From the NCBI GenBank assembly GCA_029817715.1, contig JARUPY010000385.1, forward strand, positions 806,001 through 870,000: DNA of 64,000 bases. The letters run 5' to 3'. The stretch comes from Melastoma dodecandrum (Eukaryota > Streptophyta > Magnoliopsida > Myrtales > Melastomataceae). Both the position numbers and the translations under genes were made by a program. How positions within the stretch are numbered: position 1 is the first letter of the stretch; the number at the start of each line of letters is the position of its first letter. The notes beneath the pieces were generated by a model. The model saw only the letters and a list, made by a program, of their open reading frames with translations. It was not told where the DNA came from and did not search any database. Below, one piece after another: positions 17,099 to 25,581 of this stretch.

Positions 17099-17645
17099 TC
17101 ACCGCGCAGGCGACCCGGTCTCCGGCGCCGCCGATCGGCTGGCTGGTGTGGTCATCCTCGTTGGCGTGGATGATCAGCGCCGAGCCGTCCCCGTCCTTCA
17201 GGCCGCCCTCGCCGTTGAGCGGCGTCTCGCTCCAGACCTCGGCATTCGCCGAGCCGTCCTGCGCCACGTAGAGGTTCGGCAGGTCGCCCTCGTCGGGCCC
17301 GTCCGGGTTGAGCAGGCCGTGCTTGCTCTGGTCGTGGTTCACATGCGCCTTGGAGTTCATGAACTTCGGATCGGAGCAGTCGCCGACCGCGTGGAAATGC
17401 AGGCCGTGCCAGCCGGCCGGCAGCCCCCCGGGCTGGATCGCCACGCGCAGCACCAGGGCGTTGGCGCCGTCGCGGATCGCCAGAGAGCCGATCGTGTCGC
17501 CCTTGGCGTTCTTGATAGGCGCCGCGAAGGTCTCGGGTGTCTTGCTCTCGGGTGCCTTCTCGGGTGCCTTGGCCGGCTCCTGCGCCAGGGCGCCGCTCCC
17601 GGCGAGCGTCCCGAGCAGTGCGAGCAGCGGCAGGGTACGGATCAT
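17091..17645 (-). CDS. sodC: Periplasmic Cu/Zn superoxide dismutase
   Basis: A 184-residue exported enzyme that disproportionates superoxide. A signal peptide (LLALLGTLAGSGALA) and a Lys/Pro/Glu-rich linker (about residues 22-38) lead into the SodC domain. Copper and zinc ligands are seen in GLHFHAVGDCSD, then HVNHDQSKHG, and IIHANEDD. The paired cysteines (in GDCSD and VACAVIK) fit the conserved disulfide. It converges on and slightly overlaps the thioesterase gene. The signal peptide indicates a periplasmic role against external superoxide. Confidence 0.94.
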   Translation of the reverse strand: MIRTLPLLALLGTLAGSGALAQEPAKAPEKAPESKTPETFAAPIKNAKGDTIGSLAIRDGANALVLRVAIQPGGLPAGWHGLHFHAVGDCSDPKFMNSKAHVNHDQSKHGLLNPDGPDEGDLPNLYVAQDGSANAEVWSETPLNGEGGLKDGDGSALIIHANEDDHTSQPIGGAGDRVACAVIK

Positions 17646-17754
17646 GCGGTGGCTCTCCTGTAAGGCTCGGTCTAGTTAGGAAGCGCGCCGGCCCTCGACA
17701 GGGCCGGGCGCGGGAACCTATGCCGCAGATCTGCCGGGACCGCACGAAACCCTG

Positions 17755-18516
17755 ATGACCTCAGACCGGACCCTACCGGACCACGCCGCCGCGCGGCGCG
17801 CCGACCTGTTCCTGGTGGAGCACGGCCATTTCGAGAGCCGCGCTCGCGCCCAGGCCGCGATCCGGGCCGGGCTGGTGCGCGTCGATGGCCGGCCGCTCGC
17901 GCGCGCCTCGGAGGCGATCAGCCCGGGCGCGCGGATCGAGGCCGCCCCGGAACACCCCTACGCCTCCCGCGGCGGCCTCAAGCTCGCCGCGGCCCTGGAC
18001 GCGTTCGGCCTGGACCCGGCGGGCCGCGTCGTCCTCGATGTCGGCGCGTCCACCGGCGGCTTCACCGATGTGCTGCTCGCCCGGGGCGCCCGCCAGGTCC
18101 ACGCGGTCGATGTCGGCCGGGGGCAGCTTCATCCGCGGATCGCGGCCGATCCCCGGGTCACGAACCGGGAGGGCACCGACATCCGCAGCCTCGATCCCGC
18201 CACGCTGACACCGCGCCCCGACTTCGCGAGCGTTGATGTCAGCTTCATCGGCCTGCGCCTCGTGCTACCGGTGCTGCCGGCGCTTCTCGAGCCCGGCGCG
18301 GGCCTCGTCGCGCTGATCAAGCCGCAATTCGAGGCCGGCCGCGACCGGATCGGCCGGGGCGGCCTCGTGCGCGATCCGGCCATCCATGCCGAGGTCTGCG
18401 CCGCCGTGCGCGGCGAACTGGAAGGGCTCGGTGCCGCGATCCTGGGCCTGATCGATTCCCCCGTCACCGGCGGCGACGGCAATGCCGAGTTCCTGATCGG
18501 CGCGAGGTTTATGTGA
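17755..18516 (+). CDS. tlyA: TlyA-family rRNA 2'-O-ribose methyltransferase
   Basis: A 253-residue protein. An N-terminal S4 RNA-binding domain (about residues 14-75: RADLFLVEHGHFESRARAQAAIRAGLV) is followed by an FtsJ/RrmJ-like SAM-dependent methyltransferase domain, with the SAM loop VLDVGASTGGF at 93-103. TlyA proteins methylate ribose in 16S and/or 23S rRNA; the older label of haemolysin is misleading. Its stop overlaps the next start (GTGA), so the two RNA methyltransferases are co-translated. Confidence 0.92.
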   Translation: MTSDRTLPDHAAARRADLFLVEHGHFESRARAQAAIRAGLVRVDGRPLARASEAISPGARIEAAPEHPYASRGGLKLAAALDAFGLDPAGRVVLDVGASTGGFTDVLLARGARQVHAVDVGRGQLHPRIAADPRVTNREGTDIRSLDPATLTPRPDFASVDVSFIGLRLVLPVLPALLEPGAGLVALIKPQFEAGRDRIGRGGLVRDPAIHAEVCAAVRGELEGLGAAILGLIDSPVTGGDGNAEFLIGARFM

Positions 18517-19793
18517 GCGAGACCACCAGCGAGACGGTTACGATCCGCGATCTCGGCGCCCGGGGCGACGGCATCGCGGAGGACGGGACGCTCGTCCCGT
18601 TCGCGCTTCCGGGGGAGCGCGTCGTCATCCGCCCGGAGGGCCGGCGCGCCGAACTGCTCGGCATCGTTGAATCCTCGGCCGATCGGGTGGAGCCGTTCTG
18701 CCCCTATGTCATGCGCTGCGGCGGCTGCCGGACGCAGCACCTCGCCCGGCCGGCCGAGCTCGCCTGGAAGCGGGGCCTGATCGCCCAGGCCCTGTCGCAG
18801 GCCGGCCTCGGTCTGGATCCCGCGCCCACGGTCGACGCCCACGGCGCCGGGCGTCGCCGCATCACGCTGCATGTCCGCGACATCGACGGCCGGGCCGAGG
18901 CCGGCCTGATGGAGGCGCGCAGCCACGCGCTGGTGCCGATCGACCATTGCCCGATCACCGTCCCGGCGCTGCATCCGGCCCCCGCGGTGGCGCGCCGCCT
19001 CGCCGCCCCCCTCGGCCACGGCCGCAAGCCCCTCGACGTGGCGGTGACCGCCACCGACCAGGGTCTCGATGTCGACCTGCGCGGCCACGGCCCGGTCAGC
19101 GCCGGCGTCGGCGCTGCCCTGGTGCGGATCGCGGGCGAGCTCGGCCTGGCCCGGCTCTCGCTCCACGGCGAGCGCCTGATGGAGGCCGAGCCCGTCTCGG
19201 TGACGGGCGGCGGCCTGCGCCTGTACCCGGCCCCCGGCGGATTCCTGCAGGCGACCGCGGCCGGACAGGCGGCGCTCACCGAACTCACCCGCGCGGCCCT
19301 CGGCCCGCGGGTGCGCCGGGTCGCCGACCTGTTCGCGGGCTGCGGACCGCTGAGCCTCGCGATGGCCGGGCGTGCCGCGGTCCACGCGGTCGAATCGGAT
19401 GCCGCGGCGATCGCCGGTCTCGACCGGGCCGCCCGCGGGGCGACGGGCCTGCGCCGGATCACCACCGAGCGCCGCGACCTGTTCCGCAGGCCGCTGCTGC
19501 CCCTGGAGCTCGATGCCTTCGACGCGGTGGTGTTCGATCCGCCCCGGGCCGGCGCGGAGGCCCAGGCCCGCCAGCTTGCCGGGTCGAAGGTCCCATTGGT
19601 GATCGGCATCGCCTGCGACGCCGGCACCTTCGCCCGGGACGCCGCCACCCTCGTGGCCGGCGGCTATCGGCTGGAGACGGTCACCCCGGTCGATCAGTTC
19701 CGCCATTCGGGGCATGTCGAGATGGTCGGCGTGTTCCGCCGCGCCGCCGGTGATCCACGCAACCGACGGTCACGTTTGACGTTCTCTCGATGA
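18513..19793 (+). CDS. RlmD/TrmA-family RNA m5U methyltransferase
   Basis: A 426-residue SAM-dependent methyltransferase of the TrmA/RumA superfamily. Order: a TRAM-like RNA-binding domain (VTIRDLGARGDGIAEDGTLV, residues 9-55), an iron-sulfur binding set (Cys63, Cys69 and Cys72 in CPYVMRCGGC, plus a later Cys in IDHCPIT), then the methyltransferase domain with LFAGCGPLSLAM, DPPRAGA and a final GIACDAGTFARDA in place of the usual catalytic SCNPATLARD-type loop. The catalytic Cys is kept. The exact uridine target (23S rRNA is most likely) cannot be read from the sequence. It begins at a GTG overlapping tlyA. Confidence 0.88.
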   Translation: MSETTSETVTIRDLGARGDGIAEDGTLVPFALPGERVVIRPEGRRAELLGIVESSADRVEPFCPYVMRCGGCRTQHLARPAELAWKRGLIAQALSQAGLGLDPAPTVDAHGAGRRRITLHVRDIDGRAEAGLMEARSHALVPIDHCPITVPALHPAPAVARRLAAPLGHGRKPLDVAVTATDQGLDVDLRGHGPVSAGVGAALVRIAGELGLARLSLHGERLMEAEPVSVTGGGLRLYPAPGGFLQATAAGQAALTELTRAALGPRVRRVADLFAGCGPLSLAMAGRAAVHAVESDAAAIAGLDRAARGATGLRRITTERRDLFRRPLLPLELDAFDAVVFDPPRAGAEAQARQLAGSKVPLVIGIACDAGTFARDAATLVAGGYRLETVTPVDQFRHSGHVEMVGVFRRAAGDPRNRRSRLTFSR

Positions 19794-19806
19794 TTGGAGG
19801 TCCCGC

Positions 19807-20079
19807 ATGTTCCGCCGATGCCGTCGCTCCGTGACCCTCGCCGCCCTGAGCCTGGCCCTGACGGGCCCGCTCGCGGCGCAGACCGTCGCGCCCGACCAGA
19901 CCGGCACCGGCGGCGGACCGGCCTCGACGATCACGGCGCCGAACACCAACCGCTACGGCGTGACCAAGCCCCCGGGCACCTCCATGGGCCCCGGCGAGGT
20001 TCCGTCCCGCCAGGAGCAACGCCACGAGCGGGCGCTCACCGACAAGATCGACAACAGCATCTGCGACGGCTGCAACTGA
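19807..20079 (+). CDS. Small secreted protein of unknown function
   Basis: A 90-residue exported protein with GGAGG about six bases before the ATG. A signal peptide (VTLAALSLALTGPLAA, ending about residue 24) is followed by a Gly/Thr/Pro-rich region (TGTGGGPASTITAPNTNRYG) and a conserved-looking end DKIDNSICDGC, with two cysteines three residues apart. It starts 13 bases after the methyltransferase and might be transcribed with it. No family was recognised. Confidence 0.6.
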   Translation: MFRRCRRSVTLAALSLALTGPLAAQTVAPDQTGTGGGPASTITAPNTNRYGVTKPPGTSMGPGEVPSRQEQRHERALTDKIDNSICDGCN

Positions 20080-20250
20080 TCGCTCCGGCGGCCTGAAGGC
20101 CTCGCGGGTCGCCGGGTCCGGGCCGCGATGTCACGGAAGCGTCAGAAAACACCTCCACACCCGCGGCGCAGCTTGCGCCGGGAGTCGCCGTGCCGGATGC
20201 GGAGCAATCCCTGCGCTGTCCCGTGACCGCCCCGCACCCGAGACCCGTTC

Positions 20251-21255
20251 GTGATCTTCATCCACCAGCCCACAACCGGCGCCGGATCCGCGCTGCTTGA
20301 ACGCCGCATCATCGATCTCCAGGACACGATCCCCGAGGACACGGTCTGGCTCGACCTGATCCGTCCGAGCCGGGAGGAGGAGATGAAGGTCGAGGCCTTC
20401 GCAGGCATCGAGGTGCCGACCCGCGAGGAGATGAAGGACATCGAGCCCTCCGAGTTGCTCTATGTCGAGGAGGGCGCCCGCTACATGACCGGGCGGGTGC
20501 TCTCGAAGGTGAGCGACTCCGAGGATCCGGGGCTCACCGGAATCACCTTCATCCTGCGCGGCAACCGCCTCGTGACCGTGCGGCACGAGGAGCCGCAGGC
20601 CTTCCGGATGTACACGCAGCGCGCCGGCCGCTCGATGGGCAACGGCAGCGCCTCGGCCCCCTCCGGCGAGACCATCCTGGCCGGCCTGATCGAGGCGGTG
20701 ATCGACCGGGCCGCCGACGTGCTCCAGCTTCAGGGGGAGCGGATCGACCGCCTGTCGGGCAAGATCTTCGAGGTGCAGGAGGATCCGTCGGCCCGCAACA
20801 CCGCCCTGCAGGACACGCTGCGCGCCCTAGGCCGGCACGGCGACCTCATCTCGAAGCAGCGCGAGAGCCTCGTCTCGATGGAGCGAATCCTGCTCTCGCT
20901 GTCCGCGATGTACCGAACCAACAAGGCGCCCCGCGATCTGCGGGAGGATGTCCGCTCGACCCTCCGGGATCTTCAATCCCTGGAGGAGCACGCGACCTTC
21001 CTCAACAACAAGATTCAGTTTCTGCTGGATGCGACGCTCGGACTCGTCAACCTTGAGCAGAACAACATCATCAAGCTGTTCTCGGTCATGGCCGTCGTTT
21101 TCATGCCGCCGACCCTGATCGCCTCGATCTACGGGATGAATTTCAAGTCGATCCCGGAGCTTGATCTCTCGTTCGGCTACCCGATGGCGCTGGTCATGAT
21201 GGTCGTCGCCGCCGTATTTCCATACTTCTTCTTCCGCTGGAAGAAGTGGCTCTAA
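20251..21255 (+). CDS. corA: CorA-family divalent metal transporter
   Basis: A 334-residue inner-membrane channel. A large cytoplasmic N-terminal domain leads to two C-terminal helices joined by the signature GMN loop (IYGMNFKSIPELD, around residue 295). It would admit Mg2+ (and Co2+ or Ni2+) as a pentamer. The GTG at 20251 begins MIFIHQPTT, in line with the family. An inverted repeat follows the stop. No obvious Mg2+ riboswitch is visible in the 170-base gap upstream. Confidence 0.93.
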   Translation: MIFIHQPTTGAGSALLERRIIDLQDTIPEDTVWLDLIRPSREEEMKVEAFAGIEVPTREEMKDIEPSELLYVEEGARYMTGRVLSKVSDSEDPGLTGITFILRGNRLVTVRHEEPQAFRMYTQRAGRSMGNGSASAPSGETILAGLIEAVIDRAADVLQLQGERIDRLSGKIFEVQEDPSARNTALQDTLRALGRHGDLISKQRESLVSMERILLSLSAMYRTNKAPRDLREDVRSTLRDLQSLEEHATFLNNKIQFLLDATLGLVNLEQNNIIKLFSVMAVVFMPPTLIASIYGMNFKSIPELDLSFGYPMALVMMVVAAVFPYFFFRWKKWL

Positions 21256-21296
21256 GCAGGTTTCGCAAAAGCGGTTGCCGGTTTTGCGAAACCTGC
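21256..21296. repeat. Perfect 15-base inverted repeat after corA
   Basis: GCAGGTTTCGCAAAA (21256-21270) pairs exactly with TTTTGCGAAACCTGC (21282-21296) across an 11-base loop. No T-run follows in either direction, so it is a weak terminator at best. It sits between the convergent corA and sugE genes. Confidence 0.55.
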
Positions 21297-21376
21297 GACC
21301 GCACAACGACCTGAGCGGACGAAGCGTTGGCCTGCCAACGCACGTCTGCTCAGGCGAGGCGGTGGCCGCCTGACGC

Positions 21377-21697
21377 TCAGGCCGGGCTCGACAGCTTCAT
21401 CAGCACGAGCCCGGAGCCGATCAGGCCGGCCGCGAGGATCCGCGTGGCGTTCGCCGCCTCGCCGAGCACCCCGATGCCGACGAGGAATGCCCCGACCGCG
21501 CCGATGCCGGTCCAGATCGTGTAGGCGGTTCCGAGCGGGAGCGTGCGCATTGCAAGCGCCAGGAAGCCGACGCTGCCGGCCATCGCGACGGCCATGATCG
21601 CGGTCGGCCCGAGGCGCGTGAAGCCGTCGGACTGCTTCATCGCGAAGGCCCAAACGACCTCCAGCAAGCCCGCGGTGACGAGATAGATCCAGGCCAT
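21377..21697 (-). CDS. sugE: Gdx-type (SugE) small multidrug resistance transporter, guanidinium exporter
   Basis: A 106-residue inner-membrane protein with four helices. Residues G10, E13, W16 and W62 match the guanidinium-exporting (Gdx) branch of the SMR family and not the EmrE drug-export branch. It works as an antiparallel dimer exchanging guanidinium for protons. The ATG at 21697 follows AGGGGGG. The leader contains a hairpin with an ACGG loop that resembles one of the two hairpins of guanidine-II riboswitches (see the separate entry). It is monocistronic and converges on corA. Confidence 0.9.
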   Translation of the reverse strand: MAWIYLVTAGLLEVVWAFAMKQSDGFTRLGPTAIMAVAMAGSVGFLALAMRTLPLGTAYTIWTGIGAVGAFLVGIGVLGEAANATRILAAGLIGSGLVLMKLSSPA

Positions 21698-21717
21698 GGC
21701 GGCCCCCCCTGAAAGGG

Positions 21718-21754
21718 CCGGGCCGTCCCGGACTTGTACCCCGCGTATCGGGGG
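21718..21754 (-). promoter_or_regulatory. Possible guanidine-II (mini-ykkC)-like leader of sugE
   Basis: On the minus strand two GC-rich hairpins precede the sugE ribosome binding site. The nearer one (21718-21731) is CCGGG-ACGG-CCCGG, an exact ACGR tetraloop hairpin. The farther one (21739-21754) is CCCCG-ATACG-CGGGG, whose loop contains ACG but is not an ACGR tetraloop. The linker is 7 bases. Guanidine-II riboswitches have two hairpins with ACGR loops and commonly control sugE. Because one loop deviates, this is a suggestion only. Confidence 0.3.
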
Positions 21755-22030
21755 GAGGACGTGGCCTCGCGGGCGGTGAGTTAAGGGTTTCGGGGGGCGG
21801 CCGCAAGGGTTGGGCCGGGCGGGTCTTCGGCCGGTCCGTAAGTGGAGGCTTTCGGACTCAACACCTGTCCGTTTGGAAACGGGCCGCCGCCCCCGCTGCA
21901 ACCCCCGCTGTGCGGGCCAGCGGATTGACTCATCGGGTTTGGGACCATCGCCTCGTTGCCAAGTTTGACGGTCCGGGTCTCCCGCGCGCGCTTCTCCGCG
22001 CGACCCGAAGAAGCCGAGCGCCGTTCGACC

Positions 22031-23719
22031 CTACGCCACCGCAGCCAAGTGCTTCACCTCGGCCCTGGCCACGACCTTGCCGACCGGCGCCGCCTTGCCG
22101 CAGCCCTCGGCTTCCGGGGCCAGGACCGGCGGCTGCACCCAGCGGCCGGCGTCGAGATCGGCGATCCGGCTGTTGATCTCGCGGATGACGTAGCGCGAGA
22201 ACGGGTAGACGTGCAGGTAGATCACCATGTTGGTGATCACCGCCTCCAGGGCCGCCGGGTTGCGGCGGGCGGTCTCGAGAAAAACGCTCCAGAAGTGCTT
22301 GGCGAGTTCCGGTCGCCGCACGGTCATCCGCCAGCACACCCGGGCGAGCGACCAGAGTTCGTGGGTGATGTGGCGCCAGTTGAGCTTCTGCGCCGCGAAT
22401 TTCGGCCGCTTCACCCGCCGCGCCACGACGCGCACCCGGTCGAAGAAGTTCACCGGGTCGTAGACCTCCTGCAGGACGTCCCGGTAATCGGCCAGCACGT
22501 CGCGCTGCGGGCGCAGGGTCACGAAGTTGATGCCTTGCGTGCACTGATCGCCCTGATCGGCGGTGGTCAGCGCGTAGTTCTCGTAGAGCCGGCCTTCCTT
22601 GCGCAGGCGGCGCGAGAGCTGCGTGTTCGGCAGCGCGAAGAGCAGGCCGACCATGGCGATCGGGATGCCGGTCTGGCTGATGCAGAGCGCCATCGCCTTG
22701 GAGATGCTGTCCTGCTCGGTGTCGAAGCCGACGATGAAGCCGGCGGTGACGAACATCCCGTGCTCGTACAGCTTGTGCACGCTGTCGGCGATCGAGCGCT
22801 TGGTGTTCTGCTTCTTCTGCGTCTGGATCAGCGTCGCCTCGTCGGGCGTCTCGATCCCGGTGAACAGGGCGAAGAAGTTCGCGTCCCGCATCATCCCGAG
22901 CAGCTCGTCGTCGTCCGCGAGGTTCAGGGACGCCTCGGTGGAGAACTTGAACGGGTAGCCGTGCGCCTCCTGCCACTTGATCAGGTGCGGCAGGAACAGC
23001 TTGATCGCCTTCTTGTTGCCGATCAGGTTGTCGTCGACGAAGTCGACATGGCCGCGGTAGCCGAGGCCGTAGAGCCGGTCGAGCTCGGCCAGCATCTGCG
23101 GCGTGGTCTTGGTGCGCGGGGCGCGGCCGTAGAGCTCGATGATGTCGCAGAACTCGCAGGTGAACGGGCAGCCGCGGGAGAACTGGACGCCGATATAGAG
23201 GTAGTGGCTGAAGGTCAGGAGGTCGAAGCGCGGGATCGGGCTCTTCGTGACGTCGGCCTTGAACTTCTCCGCCGTGAGCCGGCCACGGCGCTCGCCCGCC
23301 TCCCAGGCGGCTACGAACTTGTCGAGGATGCCCTCGGCCTCGCCCAGGACCAGGAAGTCCGCCTTGTCGTAGACCTCCGGCGTCGAGGTCGGGGCGGGGC
23401 CGCCGACGCAGACCGGGGTGCCCAGCGCCACGCAGCGATCGATCACCACGAGGCAGTCCGGCTCCTGAGGGAGCATGCCGCCGGTCATCACGAGGTCGGC
23501 CGCCAGGATCTGCGCGTCCGTCAGCTCTTCGCAGTTGCGGTTGACCAGCGTCACCTGCCAGGCCGGCGGCAGCATCGCGGCCAGCGTGATCAGGCCCAGT
23601 GGCGGCGCCGGGGCGCGGGCGCCCTGGATCTCCATGGCCTCTTTGAAGTTCCACATGGAGTTCTCGTAGAACTTCGGGAACACCATCAGCACGCGCGGGG
23701 CCGTGTTCGCATCCGACAT
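22031..23719 (-). CDS. Cobalamin-binding radical SAM protein (DUF4070 type), function unknown
   Basis: A 562-residue protein. Residues about 8-150 are a B12-binding-like fold (VLMVFPKFYENSMWN, MLPPAWQVTLV, VGGPAPTSTPEVY). The radical SAM core follows with Cys184, Cys188 and Cys191 (CPFTCEFC) for the 4Fe-4S cluster, then DFVDDNLIGNKK, FSTEASLNLA and GIETPDEATL. The C-terminal region after about residue 400 resembles DUF4070. Such enzymes often methylate unactivated carbons. A second protein of similar design (HpnP-like) is encoded at 46832-48475. The substrate of this one is unknown. GAGGAA six bases upstream supports the ATG at 23719. Confidence 0.8.
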   Translation of the reverse strand: MSDANTAPRVLMVFPKFYENSMWNFKEAMEIQGARAPAPPLGLITLAAMLPPAWQVTLVNRNCEELTDAQILAADLVMTGGMLPQEPDCLVVIDRCVALGTPVCVGGPAPTSTPEVYDKADFLVLGEAEGILDKFVAAWEAGERRGRLTAEKFKADVTKSPIPRFDLLTFSHYLYIGVQFSRGCPFTCEFCDIIELYGRAPRTKTTPQMLAELDRLYGLGYRGHVDFVDDNLIGNKKAIKLFLPHLIKWQEAHGYPFKFSTEASLNLADDDELLGMMRDANFFALFTGIETPDEATLIQTQKKQNTKRSIADSVHKLYEHGMFVTAGFIVGFDTEQDSISKAMALCISQTGIPIAMVGLLFALPNTQLSRRLRKEGRLYENYALTTADQGDQCTQGINFVTLRPQRDVLADYRDVLQEVYDPVNFFDRVRVVARRVKRPKFAAQKLNWRHITHELWSLARVCWRMTVRRPELAKHFWSVFLETARRNPAALEAVITNMVIYLHVYPFSRYVIREINSRIADLDAGRWVQPPVLAPEAEGCGKAAPVGKVVARAEVKHLAAVA

Positions 23720-23967
23720 GCTGGGTTCCTCGTTCTCACAGGCGGACCCGCACGAAGGCGGATCGGGCAGAAGCGCACGCCCTGACTTGCGGGCGAATTC
23801 GGGCGAATTGAGGCCGTTTTTCGCTGCCGCAACAATCCGGATCGCCGAGGTCGACAGGACGCCCGTCCGAGCGTCGCGAATCAACCCCTCAGAGCCGTGC
23901 GGCGACAGATTCGATCTGATTGACCGGATGTTGCGCCATTTCGGCGACAGCTCCCGCAGTGCGGAAA

Positions 23968-24810
23968 TCACGGCCCGACGCGGAAGCGCTCCGGTTGCGT
24001 GCCGTCCGCGTCGGTGAAGCCGTAGATCCGGGCGAGGTCGCCCGCGTGCAGCACCGCGCCGGCCCGGGCCGCGACGTCCGGGTCCGCGGCCAGAGCGGCG
24101 AGCGCCCGGCCGGCATAGAGCGGCCCCTCCGTGGCCTCCATGTCCTGCCCGAGATCGCGCGCCCGTTCGGTGGCGACGGAGCCCGGCGAGAGGCCGAGCG
24201 CCGTCACACCGTAGGGCGCAAGCTCCCGGGCGAAGGCCAGGGCCAGCCGGTTGGTGGCGGCCTTGGCGGAGTCGTAGAAGATGTCGCCGAGGTAATCCTC
24301 GGTCCCGAAGGAGACCAGCGCGATCAGCCCGGAGCGCGCCGCCACCATGGCGGGGGCGACCGCGCGGGCGAGGAGCAGAGCCGGCAAAGGACCGGCTTCG
24401 AGGAAGCCGAGATAGGGCTCGGCGGAGCGGCGCCAGAACGGCGTGCCCCAGCTTGCGCCGTCCGGGTAGCGTTCGCCGTCGTAGCCCTCGTTGCCGCCCC
24501 AGACGCTGCAGGCCGCCATGTCGATCCGCCCGAAACGGCGGAGCACCCAGTGCATCATCGCGTCGGTGGCGCGCTCGGAGCGGTGATCGCAGACATAGTG
24601 ATGGCCGCGCCCGCCGGCCTCGTCGACCATGCGGGCGGTGTCCTCGATCAATTCCGATCGCATCTCGGTGCGCGCGCCGGTCTCGCTGGACCGGGCGGTG
24701 ACGATCACCGTGGCGCCGGCCTCACCCAGCGCCCGGGCGAGCCCCCGCCCGACGCCCCGGGACGCGCCCGCCACGAGGCAGATCTTTTGCGAGAGATCGG
24801 GCGCGCTCAC
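23968..24810 (-). CDS. Short-chain dehydrogenase/reductase
   Basis: A 280-residue NAD(P)-dependent oxidoreductase. The cofactor loop GASRGVGRG (residues 15-23) and the catalytic pair Tyr179/Lys183 (YDSAK) are present, and the stretch RRFGRIDMAACSVWGG recalls the DHRS1-like branch. It overlaps the enoyl-CoA hydratase stop by four bases (ATGA), so it belongs to an operon with the two acyl-CoA enzymes. It probably acts on a hydroxyacyl or related intermediate of that pathway, which is inference from context. Confidence 0.85.
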   Translation of the reverse strand: MSAPDLSQKICLVAGASRGVGRGLARALGEAGATVIVTARSSETGARTEMRSELIEDTARMVDEAGGRGHHYVCDHRSERATDAMMHWVLRRFGRIDMAACSVWGGNEGYDGERYPDGASWGTPFWRRSAEPYLGFLEAGPLPALLLARAVAPAMVAARSGLIALVSFGTEDYLGDIFYDSAKAATNRLALAFARELAPYGVTALGLSPGSVATERARDLGQDMEATEGPLYAGRALAALAADPDVAARAGAVLHAGDLARIYGFTDADGTQPERFRVGP

Positions 24811-25571
24811 GCCGAGGCGGGCTTGGCGCGGTTGAGGAAGGCGGCGAGCCGCTCCTGGGATTCCGGCGAGCGCAATTGCGCGTCGAAGGCTTTGGCCTCG
24901 GCCTCCAGGGCCGCTTCGACCTGGGCCTGATCGCCCCGGATCAGCGCCCGCGAGGCCGCCAGCGCACCGTGCGGCAGGGCGGCGAGGCGCGTGGCTTGGG
25001 CGACCGCCTGCTCCACCAGCATGTCGGCCGGCAGCACCGCGTTGACGAGGCCGAGCGCCTGCGCCTCGTCGGCCTCAAGCGGCCGGGACAGGAGCAGCAA
25101 TTCGGTGGCCCGGAGCCGCCCGACCCGCAGGGGCAGCAGGTAGCTCGACGCCGCCTCCGGCACGAGCCCGAGTTCCACGAAGGGCATGCGCAGCCGCGCC
25201 GCCGGGCTCGCATAGACCAGGTCGCAATGCAGGCAGAGCGTCGCGCCGATCCCCACCGCGATCCCGTCGACCGCGGCCACCATCGGGGTGCGTGTGCGTG
25301 CGAGCTGGCGGATGAAGGCCAGCGCCGGCGAGTTGCTGAACCCGTCCCCGGCATGGCCCATGAAGTCGGCGAGGTCGTTGCCGGCGCTGAACATGCCGGG
25401 CTGCCCGGCGAAGACCACGGCACCGATTTCATCGGACGCGTCGGCCGTGGCCAGCGCCTCGCGCATGGCGTCGTACATCGCGCCGGTGAGCGCGTTCTTC
25501 TTCTCCGGGCGGTTCAGGGTGATCAGGCGGACGCCGCCCTGAAGATCCTCGATCGTGACGGTGTCGGCCAT
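24807..25571 (-). CDS. Enoyl-CoA hydratase/isomerase family protein
   Basis: A 254-residue crotonase-fold enzyme: NRPEKKNALTGAMYDAM, then the oxyanion-hole region SAGNDLADF and VAAVDGIAVGIGATL, and LPADMLVEQAVAQATRL. Proteins of this group hydrate enoyl-CoAs or move double bonds. Which reaction it performs is uncertain: the usual catalytic glutamates are not both evident (MPFVELGLVPEAASS keeps one). The ATG at 25571 begins MADTVTIEDL. It lies between the acyl-CoA dehydrogenase (10 bases upstream) and the SDR gene. Confidence 0.88.
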   Translation of the reverse strand: MADTVTIEDLQGGVRLITLNRPEKKNALTGAMYDAMREALATADASDEIGAVVFAGQPGMFSAGNDLADFMGHAGDGFSNSPALAFIRQLARTRTPMVAAVDGIAVGIGATLCLHCDLVYASPAARLRMPFVELGLVPEAASSYLLPLRVGRLRATELLLLSRPLEADEAQALGLVNAVLPADMLVEQAVAQATRLAALPHGALAASRALIRGDQAQVEAALEAEAKAFDAQLRSPESQERLAAFLNRAKPASA

Positions 25572-25581
25572 GGCCCCCTCC

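Noticed and set aside
20080..20250. A magnesium riboswitch upstream of corA
   Set aside because: No three-stem M-box or similar structure was visible in the 170-base gap.
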